Part shown: positions 33,585 through 43,037 of the stretch, one piece after another
Layout: each line of letters starts with the position of its first letter
How positions within the stretch are numbered: position 1 is the stretch's first letter
DNA from: Sphingobacterium sp.
Lineage (GTDB): Bacteria > Bacteroidota > Bacteroidia > Sphingobacteriales > Sphingobacteriaceae
Assembly: GCA_031286695.1 (NCBI GenBank)
Contig: JAITTY010000001.1
Location: forward strand, 186,001 to 250,000
DNA length: 64,000 nt
Direction: 5' to 3'
Translations under genes and position numbers: made by a program
Notes under the pieces: generated by a model
The model's database searches: none
What the model was told of the DNA's origin: nothing
What the model saw: the letters and a program-made list of their open reading frames with translations, nothing else

Positions 33585-34337
33585 ATGATCTCAAAAGAAG
33601 AACGTCACGATTTTATATTAATTAAAATCCAAAAGGAAAGAAAATTAGCGATGATGGACTTGGCCACCGAGCTTGGTGTTTCCGAACATACCGTACGACG
33701 TGATCTTAAAGAATTATCTGACGCCGGCTTACTTCGGGCTATTCGGGGCGGTGCCACGCTACGGTCAAATATTCCATTCGATATATACGACCGGAATAAC
33801 CTTGATGTTATGGAGAAACAATCCATAGCTGAAAAATCAATCACGCTATTAAAAGATCATCAGGTCGTCTTTTTCGATGGTGGCACAACAACACAGGCAA
33901 TTGCTGGAAATATTCCAGAAAACCTAAACCTTACTGTTGTCACACATAGTCTCCCGATAGCCAATATACTTACAAGCCTCCCAAACATCAGCTTGATTTT
34001 TGCGGGCGGCGCTTTCTGCAAATCATCTCTTACAATGCAGGGACAGCAAACTATTTCCACCTATGGAGAAATATACGCAGATATTAGCTTCATAGGTGTG
34101 TGCGGCCTGGACCTCTACCGCGGACTTACGGCAAGAACTCTCGAAGAAACAGCTATCAAAAGAGTGCTCTGTAAAAATTCAATGAACATTGTTGCTGCCA
34201 CAACAAGCAATAAGCTCGATACCCCCACATCTTTCTTAACATGCCCCGCGTCTGATATCAGTTATTTAATTACAGAAAAGGATCCTTCGGATCATATTTT
34301 ACAGCCTTATGCGGCACAAGGTATTGCAATTTTATAA
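33585..34337 (+). CDS. DeoR family sugar-responsive repressor
   Basis: A 250-residue repressor. The N-terminal helix-turn-helix has L-G-V-S-E-H-T-V-R-R-D-L-K-E-L, and G-L-L-R-A-I-R-G-G-A follows. The DeoR sensor domain resembles sugar-phosphate isomerases, with F-F-D-G-G-T-T-T and I-S-F-I-G-V-C-G-L-D. Its effector is probably a sugar phosphate. It precedes a ribose-5-phosphate-isomerase-like gene by 11 bp and an oxidoreductase gene, so it probably regulates that operon and itself through the palindromes at 33502-33563. Confidence 0.92.
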   Translation: MISKEERHDFILIKIQKERKLAMMDLATELGVSEHTVRRDLKELSDAGLLRAIRGGATLRSNIPFDIYDRNNLDVMEKQSIAEKSITLLKDHQVVFFDGGTTTQAIAGNIPENLNLTVVTHSLPIANILTSLPNISLIFAGGAFCKSSLTMQGQQTISTYGEIYADISFIGVCGLDLYRGLTARTLEETAIKRVLCKNSMNIVAATTSNKLDTPTSFLTCPASDISYLITEKDPSDHILQPYAAQGIAIL

Positions 34338-34348
34338 ATTTACCATTT

Positions 34349-35053
34349 ATGACTAATCTCAAACAGGAAGCTGCCAAAGCTGCTCTTCAACTATTAGAAC
34401 CTGATCAGCTCATTGGACTGGGTGTGGGATCAACAATAGCTTATTTCATCGAATTGATAGCAAGCAGTATCAGCTTTAAATCCAGCTTAAAATTTACATC
34501 ACCTTCCTTGGAAACCAAAATACTAATCCAAGAGAGCGGTCTTATTTGTATTGATAACAGTACCTTAGCAACATTGGACTATTATTTTGACAGCTGCGAT
34601 CAGGTGGACATGCATTTAAATGCATTCAAAAGTGGCGGCGGCGTGCACACAGGTGAAAAGATTATGGCGAATATGGCACAACAGTTTATTCTCTTGGTGG
34701 ATGGCTCAAAGATGGTCGAACAACTGACCACAAAGCATCCGCTATGTGTTGAAATTATACCCGAAGCCTGGTTATCGGTACTTAAAGAACTAAAATCAAA
34801 CTATTCTACAGCAATAGCCGAGGTCGTATTACGAAAATCGGAACAAAAATCAGGTCCTCTCCTGTCTGAGAGAGGTAATTTCCTGGCAGATATTTATTTT
34901 TCTAAACTGCCAGATATTCTTGAGTTAAATAAACAAATCAAACTCATAACAGGAGTTGTAGAACATTCACTTTTTTATCAACTGTGTTCGGTATGCCTAT
35001 TGGCAACAAAAGATGGCATAACACATCTAACTGCAAACCGAGCAGAGAAGTAA
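34349..35053 (+). CDS. RpiA-like ribose-5-phosphate isomerase, divergent
   Basis: A 234-residue protein of the RpiA fold, which interconverts ribose 5-phosphate and ribulose 5-phosphate. The phosphate loop G-L-G-V-G-S-T and G-G-G-V-H-T-G-E-K-I with its catalytic Glu and preceding Lys are kept. The usual catalytic D-G-A-D-E-I reads D-S-C-D-Q-V here, keeping both Asp but changing three of six residues. With its place in a DeoR operon, this suggests a specialised isomerase for another sugar phosphate rather than the housekeeping enzyme. I therefore give no symbol. The length is normal. Confidence 0.8.
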   Translation: MTNLKQEAAKAALQLLEPDQLIGLGVGSTIAYFIELIASSISFKSSLKFTSPSLETKILIQESGLICIDNSTLATLDYYFDSCDQVDMHLNAFKSGGGVHTGEKIMANMAQQFILLVDGSKMVEQLTTKHPLCVEIIPEAWLSVLKELKSNYSTAIAEVVLRKSEQKSGPLLSERGNFLADIYFSKLPDILELNKQIKLITGVVEHSLFYQLCSVCLLATKDGITHLTANRAEK

Positions 35054-35141
35054 AAGACAGATAAGGGCGAAACCAAATAGAACTAAAGTTGTCATTAAAT
35101 CCAACAATTAACAAGACAGATCTAACATATTTTAAATCACC

Positions 35142-36170
35142 ATGAAACATACTCAAATTAATACAGGAATACTTAGTTTTGGCATGTCAGGGCGTGTTTT
35201 TCACGCACCATTCATATATACCAATCCACATTTCAATCTTAGCGCTGTTGTAGAACGATCGAAAAAAGCAGCACATGAATTCTATCCGGCAATAAAAAGC
35301 TACGATAACATCGCAGAATTACTAGCTGATGACAGCATCGAACTGGTCATTGTGAACACACCAAATTATACACATTTCCAATATGCCAAAGAAGCCCTGG
35401 AAGCAGGAAAACATGTCTTGATAGAAAAACCCGCCGTTGATGACTCAGCACAATTTGATGCGCTACTTGCCATTAGCAAAAAACAAGGAAGACAATTATT
35501 TTTCTATCAAAACAGACGCTACGACAGTCATTTTTTAGACATGAAGAAAGTAATCGAAAGTGGAGAATTAGGAAAGCTGATTGAAGTGCATTTCAGATTT
35601 GATCGCTATAAAATGGAATTGGGACAAAAATACTTCAAGGAAGATACGCAGTATATTTCCAATGGTATTACCTATGACCTCGGTCCTCACCTTCTTGATC
35701 AGGCAATCTCCCTTTTTGGAAAGCCGATTAAATTCAGCAAAACGACGTCTATTAACAGACCTGATTCAAAAGTTGCAGACTACTTTCACTATCATCTCTA
35801 CTATCCAGCTGAACTGAACGTCTACTTAACGGGCAGTCTGCTCGTCGCTTCTCCGCAACCAGCCTTTGTCATCCATGGTACTAAAGGGAGTTTTATCAAG
35901 AATATGACGGATGTACAAGAACAGCAATTGATCGATGGTATGCTACCCGACGATCCATCTTATGGCCTTGAGCCAGCAGGACTCGAAGGGAAACTTGTCA
36001 CCATAGATGCAGCGAATCAAAAACATGAATCTTTCGTAACCCCACATAAAGGAGATTATAATCAGCTGTTTGAAGCTATTTATGACAGCTTAAGAAATAA
36101 TGTCGATTACCCTATTCAAGCTGATCAGATTAAATGGCAGATCCAATTGCTTGAAGCTGAAAACACCTAA
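35142..36170 (+). CDS. Gfo/Idh/MocA family oxidoreductase
   Basis: NAD(P)-dependent dehydrogenase of 342 residues acting on sugars or inositols. The N-terminal Rossmann start reads I-L-S-F-G-M-S-G-R-V-F-H-A-P-F. It is followed by V-N-T-P-N-Y-T-H and the family motif H-V-L-I-E-K-P with catalytic Lys, then F-Q-N-R-R-Y-D-S. Later, Y-D-L-G-P-H-L-L-D-Q-A contains the usual catalytic Asp/His pair. It lies 88 bp after the RpiA-like gene and is likely part of the same sugar-catabolic set. A terminator follows. Confidence 0.92.
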   Translation: MKHTQINTGILSFGMSGRVFHAPFIYTNPHFNLSAVVERSKKAAHEFYPAIKSYDNIAELLADDSIELVIVNTPNYTHFQYAKEALEAGKHVLIEKPAVDDSAQFDALLAISKKQGRQLFFYQNRRYDSHFLDMKKVIESGELGKLIEVHFRFDRYKMELGQKYFKEDTQYISNGITYDLGPHLLDQAISLFGKPIKFSKTTSINRPDSKVADYFHYHLYYPAELNVYLTGSLLVASPQPAFVIHGTKGSFIKNMTDVQEQQLIDGMLPDDPSYGLEPAGLEGKLVTIDAANQKHESFVTPHKGDYNQLFEAIYDSLRNNVDYPIQADQIKWQIQLLEAENT

Positions 36171-36184
36171 GCTTCCTAAAAATC

Positions 36185-36227
36185 AAATGGCGGCACCGTT
36201 CAACAAAAGCGATATGTGCTGCCATTT
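36185..36227. terminator. Terminator between the Gfo/Idh and CDF genes
   Basis: AAATGGCGGCAC (36185-36196) pairs with GTGCTGCCATTT (36216-36227), with one G-T pair, followed by a short T-run on the plus strand. It abuts the stop codon of the convergent CDF gene. Confidence 0.7.
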
Positions 36228-37121
36228 TTAATTTACTTCCCAGCGGCATTCGTTGGGTTCAATATGGATCATCACATGACCAAGGTCAGGAATATGTGCT
36301 ATCAAATGGTCTTTGAGTTTATGTGCCAGCTCATGCCCTTCCCTTACCGTAATTTCACTATCGACAATAGCATGCAGATCGACATGATATTTTGCTCCGG
36401 ATTTACGGACAAAACATTTTTCCGTCGCTTTTATCCCCTCGACATTTAATGCCTCTTCCCGGATGTTATCAATGACTTCATCGTATACATTTTCATCCAT
36501 GATCTCGCCAAGCGCTGGTCTGAAAATATGATAACAGTTATAAAGTATAAATCCAGCAGCAAATAATGCCGCATAGTCATCCGCATTTTCGTATCCTTTT
36601 CCGAGCAACAATGCAATAGATATCCCAATGAAAGCTGCAACTGATGTGATCGCATCGCTTCGATGGTGCCAAGCGTCTGCACGAAGTGAAGAACTATTTG
36701 TTTCTTTGCTTTTCTTCATAACGATCCTATAAGAAATCTCTTTCCAAACAATGATCCCGCCCAGCACAAATAGCGTCCAGGGCTTGGGTAGATCATGTGG
36801 CGTTCCTATATTCTCAATACTTTCATAAGCGATTATGGTTGCAGAAACAATGAGAAAACCAACGACAATAAATGTAATAAGGGGTTCTACCCGACCATGA
36901 CCATAAGGGTGATTGTCGTCGGCAGGTCGTTGCGCATATTTTAAACCTAAAAGTACTAGAAATGAAGAGAAAATGTCCGCTGTTGACTCAATTGCATCCG
37001 CAATCAGCGCATAGGAGTTTCCGAAGAAACCAGCTAGCCATTTTAACAAGGCCAGTAATGCATTACCTATAATACTAAAATAAGTCGTTCTGACTGCAGT
37101 CTGCTCTTGAAGTTCGGACAT
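36228..37121 (-). CDS. Cation diffusion facilitator family transporter
   Basis: Inner-membrane divalent metal (Zn, Fe or Mn) efflux antiporter of 297 residues. About six membrane helices are visible. The metal-site signatures are A-L-I-A-D-A-I-E-S-T-A-D (TM2 Asp) and R-A-D-A-W-H-H-R-S-D-A-I (TM5 region). A cytosolic C-terminal domain contains K-Y-H-V-D-L-H and ends H-V-M-I-H-I-E-P. The short D-x-x-x-D/HxxxD pattern fits the family, but selectivity cannot be assigned. It is a single gene. Confidence 0.92.
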   Translation of the reverse strand: MSELQEQTAVRTTYFSIIGNALLALLKWLAGFFGNSYALIADAIESTADIFSSFLVLLGLKYAQRPADDNHPYGHGRVEPLITFIVVGFLIVSATIIAYESIENIGTPHDLPKPWTLFVLGGIIVWKEISYRIVMKKSKETNSSSLRADAWHHRSDAITSVAAFIGISIALLLGKGYENADDYAALFAAGFILYNCYHIFRPALGEIMDENVYDEVIDNIREEALNVEGIKATEKCFVRKSGAKYHVDLHAIVDSEITVREGHELAHKLKDHLIAHIPDLGHVMIHIEPNECRWEVN

Positions 37122-37210
37122 CGCTATAAATTAACTTTACAACGCGAAAATACTGTTTTTCTTTTCAAATTCTATTCTCCAGCTGTAGAAAATAGTGATC
37201 ACATCGATCG

Positions 37211-37795
37211 TTAGCTGCCGCTCGCGATATCCTCCAAAGCTTTTTTTATCTCAGGAGCCCCATAGTCACGGCTTCCTTCCAAACGCTCTACGATCTTTCC
37301 AGCTTTATCCAAGATGACTGTTGTCGGTATGGACTGTCCTAAGAATTCTGCAGGAATATCACCCTCTGCTATATAAAGAGGCAGATCATACTTGTTTTCT
37401 GCCATGAATGCTGAAGACTTTTCCATGTCGCCATCAACATCTACCATGAGAAAAACGATATCCTTATTATCTTTAAGCGATTGCCTAAGCTGGTCAATAG
37501 AAGGTAGTTCATGAATACATGGAGGGCACCAGGTTGCCCAGAAATTGATAAACACGACCTTACCTTTTAAAGCACTTAATTGAAGAACCTTACCTTCTTT
37601 ATCCTTAAAAGATAACTCCTGCGTTGTGGTTGCAGTGTCTGCAGTAGCTTCAGCAGGTTCCTCCACCTTTTCGGCCTTGACCTCATTTTTGGTTCCTGTA
37701 TTTCCACAGCTAAAAAATAAACTGGTCGATAACGCCGCAAGGCCAAAAAAAATAGATCTGCTACTAAACCTAATACTCATTGTCTTTTGTTTCAT
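37211..37795 (-). CDS. TlpA/ResA-like thioredoxin lipoprotein
   Basis: Membrane-anchored periplasmic thiol-disulfide reductase. From the ATG at 37795 (MKQKTMSIRF) it has 194 residues. The lipobox is F-F-S-C (Cys30), followed by a Glu/Ala/Thr-rich linker and a thioredoxin domain with F-W-A-T-W-C-P-P-C (Cys90/Cys93) and S-I-P-T-T-V-I-L-D (cis-Pro). WCPPC is typical of ResA/TlpA proteins that reduce cytochrome c apoproteins or other cysteine proteins. An in-frame start further upstream (37849) is less likely, and an ATG at 37780 is also possible. It is a single gene. Confidence 0.9.
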   Translation of the reverse strand: MKQKTMSIRFSSRSIFFGLAALSTSLFFSCGNTGTKNEVKAEKVEEPAEATADTATTTQELSFKDKEGKVLQLSALKGKVVFINFWATWCPPCIHELPSIDQLRQSLKDNKDIVFLMVDVDGDMEKSSAFMAENKYDLPLYIAEGDIPAEFLGQSIPTTVILDKAGKIVERLEGSRDYGAPEIKKALEDIASGS

Positions 37796-38057
37796 TAAAA
37801 TTATTCTATTTACAAATAAATCGCCCTTCGCTGATCTTCTCCATCTCATCGTTCCAGGAGAAATTTCTCAAAGCATTAGCTAATTTAACCTTAATTATTC
37901 GGGGCCGCAAGCATCACATATCCCTTCTTAACCTAAGCCACTGACTGTAAGAAGAATAAGCGACAATAAAAATAAAATTTAAAAATTAACAAGAACTTTT
38001 CCGACATTTAAAAAAATGAATAAATCACTGATTAAAAGATAATTTATTGAATACCTC

Positions 38058-39341
38058 ATGAATTCTACAGCAAATTATTTCAAAAAATACCTATCGACCT
38101 ATTTCCTGTTATTCATCTCCATTCAGCTTAATTTTGCTCAGGTGACTTCTACTAGATTCAACACATTCTGTCAGCTGATAGAGTCCAAAGATTTCTTCAG
38201 CGCCCGTGAACTATTTATGAGCAATAAAACTGACTTTAGCACTAACGAACAAGCTTTTATTTTGGCAATACTCGATAATGCATTTAACAAACCAATTGCT
38301 TCAAACAAAAAAATAGCGTTACTGAACAAATCATCTGAAGTATTGCCTGACACACTACGACTAAAAATACAACGTATTCAGGAAGATAATTTTGTCAAAT
38401 TGAAAGATTATGCTGACGCAAAGCGAACGACACAAAAAATTCTCCACGAATTCGATCCCTTGCTTTCAACTGAAGTAAAAGATGATCTCCGAAACAATCT
38501 AAAAATCTGGTCAGCTCTCGAAGATATAGGGCCACAGCGTATAGAAATCAATGGCAATACCCGTCTAAAAATGACAAAAGACAGAGCCGGGTTGAAGAAT
38601 CTAAAACTAACCATTAACGGTGATACAGCAAGTTTTATATTTGACACCGGAGCAAACCTATCGACAGTCTCGGAGTCCGTAGCCAAACGTCTTCATATGG
38701 ATATTATCCGTGCAGCTATTGATGTAGACGCAATTACAGGTATTTCGATCAAAGCCGATTTAGCCGTTTGTAAACAATTAAAACTTGGTCACATCAACAT
38801 ATCGGACGTTATATTCTTGGTTTTTCCAGACAGCGCACTTTATATCCCACAAATTAACTATCAGATCAATGGCATATTAGGCTTTCCGGTCATAGAAGCC
38901 TTGCAAGAAGTACAGCTTACACAAGATGATTTTTTTATTGTCCCAAAGACACCGACAGTTCCAAAAATAACTTCAAATCTTGCAATAGACGGATTGACAC
39001 CACTTATCGCAATTGATGGGAAACATTATACTTTTGATACAGGAGCCGAAAAAACGATCCTATATGCACCTTTTTATGAAACCTACAAACAGCGTATCGA
39101 ACAACATGAAATACCGACCAAAATCGCCATGGGAGGCGCTGGTGGAAAAGTTGAATATGACGGTTTTGTCATACAGCATACATTCCATATCGGTGACAAA
39201 CCGATCGATATCAAAAGTATAAGCCTATTAAAATCGAAGATCAAAAATGAAACTGTATATGGAAATATAGGTCAGGATATTATTCGACAATTTTCTAAAA
39301 TGACACTTAATTTTAAAGATATGTTTATCCATTTTGACTAA
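38058..39341 (+). CDS. Retropepsin-like aspartic protease with two DTGA motifs
   Basis: Secreted or periplasmic protein of 427 residues with a signal-like N-terminus ending N-F-A-Q. Two pepsin/retropepsin-type domains are visible, the first with F-I-F-D-T-G-A-N-L-S-T-V (near residue 196) and the second with Y-T-F-D-T-G-A-E-K-T (near 326). Each is followed by a G-x-L/N-I-G-type flap region (I-L-G-F-P-V; Y-G-N-I-G-Q-D). Together they could form a single-chain bilobal active site like pepsin, or act as separate units. An alpha-helical N-terminal ~150 residues precede them. The substrate is unknown. Confidence 0.8.
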   Translation: MNSTANYFKKYLSTYFLLFISIQLNFAQVTSTRFNTFCQLIESKDFFSARELFMSNKTDFSTNEQAFILAILDNAFNKPIASNKKIALLNKSSEVLPDTLRLKIQRIQEDNFVKLKDYADAKRTTQKILHEFDPLLSTEVKDDLRNNLKIWSALEDIGPQRIEINGNTRLKMTKDRAGLKNLKLTINGDTASFIFDTGANLSTVSESVAKRLHMDIIRAAIDVDAITGISIKADLAVCKQLKLGHINISDVIFLVFPDSALYIPQINYQINGILGFPVIEALQEVQLTQDDFFIVPKTPTVPKITSNLAIDGLTPLIAIDGKHYTFDTGAEKTILYAPFYETYKQRIEQHEIPTKIAMGGAGGKVEYDGFVIQHTFHIGDKPIDIKSISLLKSKIKNETVYGNIGQDIIRQFSKMTLNFKDMFIHFD

Positions 39342-39499
39342 CAGAAATCCTTATTTTCCATGAGCTTCCTTATGCGTAACCAAACGTCTCTATATGCTTT
39401 TGTTCGCTGCAGATCATCCTGGCAACCTTGCCAGTAGAATCCCGCCTACTAAACTAATAAAACTGAGCGCAGTTTTGTCTCATAATTATACTTCATAAA

Positions 39500-39535
39500 A
39501 ACACCCTAAAAGTTTTGTCCAACTTTTAGGGTGCA
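39500..39535 (-). terminator. Terminator of the copper (CopZ-like) gene
   Basis: CACCCTAAAAGTT (39502-39514) pairs perfectly with AACTTTTAGGGTG (39521-39533) around a 6-nt loop, and the minus strand continues TTTTTAT. Confidence 0.8.
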
Positions 39536-39569
39536 GTTTAATTAGAGCGTCTATAGATTTATTAAACAA

Positions 39570-39791
39570 TTATGCGGAGTAGGTCGCGGCATTAAAGCCC
39601 TTCTTTTTAATAATTTCAATGATTTCTTCCTCTGAAACGCCTTCAGATTTTACAGTCAGAATTTTGTCTGCATTGCTGGTGTCAACATTCCATTCACAGA
39701 TGCCGTCCATACCGTCCAGATCAGCACTTACTTTGGACACACAGCCGCCACAATTAAGGTTTGTTTTAAATTGAAGTTCTTTGCTTTCCAT
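39570..39791 (-). CDS. Heavy-metal-associated (HMA) domain protein, CopZ-like
   Basis: A 73-residue single HMA domain that likely carries Cu(I) to the neighbouring CopA ATPase in the cytosol. The metal site is N-C-G-G-C-V-S-K-V and the fold ends I-I-K-K-K-G-F-N-A. I take the ATG at 39791 (MESKELQFKTNLNCGGC); an upstream TTG at 39815 is unlikely. The Asn-Cys-Gly-Gly-Cys site departs from the usual M-x-C-x-x-C. It lies 142 bp downstream of copA on the same strand. Confidence 0.85.
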   Translation of the reverse strand: MESKELQFKTNLNCGGCVSKVSADLDGMDGICEWNVDTSNADKILTVKSEGVSEEEIIEIIKKKGFNAATYSA

Positions 39792-39933
39792 GTTATTTAA
39801 TTTTAATGTTATCAATCTATTTAATTACTTATCCAAATATCCCTATAATTCATTTGGTTGTACTTACAGTTTTTCTATTTTATTTTACAATATTTACCGT
39901 TTAAAACGAGGTCTACAGCTCAACCATAGTTAG

Positions 39934-42351
39934 CTATTTTTTCCAGCGAAGGCGCAAGCTATTACTGACGACACTTACACTGCTCAATGCCATTGCAGCT
40001 CCAGCTATCATCGGGTTTAAGAGGAAACCATTGAATGGATACAGAATACCTGCAGCGAGGGGAATCCCAATTAAATTATAAATAAACGCCCAAAACAAGT
40101 TTTGCTTAATCGTTGCGACCGTTTGTTTCGAAAGTCGAATCGCTTGGGGTATCTTCGTCAAATCAGAAGAAATAATTGTCATTTTCGCTACATCCATTGC
40201 AATATCACTTCCTTTTCCCATGGCAATACTGACATCTGCTGTTGCTAAGGCTGTGCTGTCATTAATACCGTCCCCAACCATAGCGACCACCTGCCCCTTT
40301 TGCTGCAATTCTTTAACAAAATCAGCTTTATGCTCTGGTAATACCTCAGCTTTGTAATGCTGGAGACCTGTTTCCGCAGCGATGGCCCTGGCTGTAGCTT
40401 CGTTGTCACCAGTCAGCATATATAGTTCAATTCCCATTGCTTTCATTTCCTTGATGGCGCGTACAGAAGTTTCCTTAATCCGATCCGCAATGGCAATGAC
40501 AGCTAATGCGGTCTGACTATTGGCAAACCAGATCACTGTTTTGGATTGATTTTCCCATTGAGTGGCATGTGCCATCAATTCTGTCGAAATTGTAATCCTA
40601 TTTTCATCTAACAACCTCCGGTTCCCTACATAGTACGTTTCGATTCCTTCACTGCCCTTGACACCTTTCCCTGTAATACTTTCGATAAAGGATATTGGCG
40701 TAACTTTCACATCATTAAAATACGCTACAACAGCTTCTGCCAATGGATGTTCAGACTGTTTTTCCAGGCTTAACAAGATACCTTTTAAACTATCCTCATC
40801 ATTATTCCAATACACATCAGTTACAACAGGTTTTCCTTCCGTAATGGTTCCAGTTTTATCCAAAACAACTGCAGTTACCTTTTTGGCCAGCTCCAGGCTT
40901 TCCGCATCCTTAATTAAAATGCCCTGCTCAGCTCCCTTACCCACTCCAACCATGATCGCTGTAGGAGTAGCTAAACCTAGTGCGCAAGGACAAGCGATAA
41001 CCAAAACCGTTACTGCCGCCAATAATCCTTGTACCAGATGGTTTTCTCCGCCTAAAGTAAACCACAGCAGAAAAGTTAAAATAGCAATCCCAATGACAAC
41101 AGGAACAAATACAGCAGCAATTCGATCGACCAGTTTTTGGACAGGAGCCTTACTCCCCTGTGCATCCTGCACCATTTTAATAATATTTGCCAGCATGGTT
41201 TCCTTGCCAACTTTTGTCGCTCTGAACCGAAAGCTGCCTTTCTGATTGATCGTCCCCGCAAAAACCTGCTCATTTTCCATTTTTAAAACCGGGACCGGTT
41301 CACCGCTTAACATACTTTCATCGACATAGGAATTTCCACTGATAACGATACCATCAACTGCGATTTTCTCGCCGGGTTTTACCAGAATAATGTTGCCTGC
41401 CTGAACAGCTTCTATCGGGACCTGACGCTCTGTTCCATCGGATTGAATGACCATAACGGTCTTAGGTTGTAGCCCCATCAGTTTTTTTATGGCCGATGAG
41501 GTGTTACCTTTTGCTTTTTCTTCCAGCAACTTACCTAATAAAATAAAAGCAATGACAACGGAAGCGGCCTCAAAATATACATGTGCATGTAAGCCGCGTT
41601 GATGCCAAAAGTCAGCAAAAAGCATATTAAAAACACTGAAAATGTAGGCTATTCCTGTACTTAATGCGACAAGTGTATCCATATTGGCCGAACGATGTTT
41701 TGCCTGTTTATACGCATTGACAAAAAAGTCCTTGCCCAGCCAAAGAACTACCGGTGTAGAAAACAGCCACATAATAGGATTAGCGTAAGGCATATCCATA
41801 AAGAACATACCAATCACGACCACGGGAAGTGATAGCAACACTGCCCATCGTGTTTTGATCTTAAGCTTATGGAATTTCTCAGCGTGAATAGCCTCCAAGG
41901 TTTCCTGCTGTGTGGATTCATCTTCGATTAATAGATCATAACCGCCAGCTTGGACTGCCTTCTGAATTTTTAAAGGATCTGTCATATTGGGCAGGTATTC
42001 AACAGTCAGGTTTCCTGTTGCAAAATTTACAGACGCATTGACAACCCCGTGTTCATATTTCGCCATACTTTCGGCACTACTGGCACATGAGGCACAAGTC
42101 ATCCCAAGAACTGGAAATGTTTTGGTCAATGTAGAAACACCATAGCCAAGATCTTTAATCGTCTTTACGCTGCTAACGACGGCTTCCCTATCCTTCGGTA
42201 CGATAGCAGCTCTATGATTATTCAATTCCACCCGATAGCTCGCTAGGCCTTTAACCTGAGCTAGTCCTTTTTCGACAATTGATGCGCAATGTTCGCTTTC
42301 AACATCTTCCAAAGGTAGATAAACCGTATCTTTATAAATATCTGTCGCCAT
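39934..42351 (-). CDS. copA: Copper-translocating P1B-type ATPase
   Basis: Cu(I) efflux pump in the inner membrane, 805 residues from the ATG at 42351 (MATDIYKDT). Two N-terminal HMA domains are visible. The second has G-M-T-C-A-S-C (Cys86/Cys89). The first is degenerate, with only Cys22 left of its CxxC. The core has T-G-E-P/S-G-E-P actuator residues, C-P-C in the membrane (about residue 456), phosphorylation site D-K-T-G-T (about 495), S-E-H-P-L-A, and G-D-G-I-N-D. Eight membrane segments fit P1B-1. It is followed on the same strand by the CopZ-like gene. No CueR/CsoR regulator is adjacent. Confidence 0.95.
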   Translation of the reverse strand: MATDIYKDTVYLPLEDVESEHCASIVEKGLAQVKGLASYRVELNNHRAAIVPKDREAVVSSVKTIKDLGYGVSTLTKTFPVLGMTCASCASSAESMAKYEHGVVNASVNFATGNLTVEYLPNMTDPLKIQKAVQAGGYDLLIEDESTQQETLEAIHAEKFHKLKIKTRWAVLLSLPVVVIGMFFMDMPYANPIMWLFSTPVVLWLGKDFFVNAYKQAKHRSANMDTLVALSTGIAYIFSVFNMLFADFWHQRGLHAHVYFEAASVVIAFILLGKLLEEKAKGNTSSAIKKLMGLQPKTVMVIQSDGTERQVPIEAVQAGNIILVKPGEKIAVDGIVISGNSYVDESMLSGEPVPVLKMENEQVFAGTINQKGSFRFRATKVGKETMLANIIKMVQDAQGSKAPVQKLVDRIAAVFVPVVIGIAILTFLLWFTLGGENHLVQGLLAAVTVLVIACPCALGLATPTAIMVGVGKGAEQGILIKDAESLELAKKVTAVVLDKTGTITEGKPVVTDVYWNNDEDSLKGILLSLEKQSEHPLAEAVVAYFNDVKVTPISFIESITGKGVKGSEGIETYYVGNRRLLDENRITISTELMAHATQWENQSKTVIWFANSQTALAVIAIADRIKETSVRAIKEMKAMGIELYMLTGDNEATARAIAAETGLQHYKAEVLPEHKADFVKELQQKGQVVAMVGDGINDSTALATADVSIAMGKGSDIAMDVAKMTIISSDLTKIPQAIRLSKQTVATIKQNLFWAFIYNLIGIPLAAGILYPFNGFLLNPMIAGAAMALSSVSVVSNSLRLRWKK

Positions 42352-42586
42352 AACTGATTGTTTGATTTTACACCACAAATTTGGCCACAAATAGGATGCA
42401 AATCATTACACAATTAAGGAATTGATTTGTAAGATTTACTCGATAATACGATACGATAAACTAAACTGAAAAAAAAATAATCGATTTAATGTCCGGTTGG
42501 AAAGAAAATACATGAATATAAACGACCTGCGCAGATACCGCTGTTTTATGACATCAATGGATTTTAGCACAAAATGAAACTCTTCT

Positions 42587-42847
42587 TTAGATTTCGACTT
42601 CTTCAACAAAACCATAAATGATATAATCACCACGTTCTTCGAGTTTAATAGTCTCCACTCCATCCCACGTGGATGCATTGGTATATTCATCCATAAAATT
42701 TTGAATTCTGTCGAATGCGACACCGATCTTCGTTTTCCCATCTGCATAGATCTGATATTTCGCGGAGGTCTGCCAGCTTACTTTTTTTCTAAATAGCCTT
42801 AAACCTTCTCTTTTCAAAAAACCGTGCATTTCATTAGATAAATTCAT
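42587..42847 (-). CDS. Hypothetical conserved small protein (86 residues)
   Basis: An 86-residue soluble protein starting MNLSNEMHGFLKREGLRLFR. It is charged, with an alternating pattern in the middle (K-Y-Q-I-Y-A-D-G-K-T-K-I-G-V-A-F) and an acidic tail (F-V-E-E-V-E-I). It is protein-like and clearly better than the overlapping frame at 42436-42747, but I know no family. It is a single gene between copA and the RiPP-like locus; the 42848-43037 gap shows nothing. Confidence 0.55.
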   Translation of the reverse strand: MNLSNEMHGFLKREGLRLFRKKVSWQTSAKYQIYADGKTKIGVAFDRIQNFMDEYTNASTWDGVETIKLEERGDYIIYGFVEEVEI

Positions 42848-43037
42848 ATTCTCATTTGTTTTTACGCGCCCACATTACTCACTATTTATTTGGCAGATGC
42901 TTTTTTGGTTTAAGGAATTACCTCAAGCCCTCTCGTTGGTCGATCTATTTACGCTACATGGCTTTAATGGCTAAAGAAATGGTTTCTCAACGCTAAAATA
43001 GATAGGCTAAGATAACGAACCGGATAGAATCCTACAA

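Noticed and set aside
42436..42747. Frame of 103 codons overlapping the 86-residue hypothetical gene
   Set aside because: It is in a different frame on the same strand and has poorer composition than the 42587-42847 frame.
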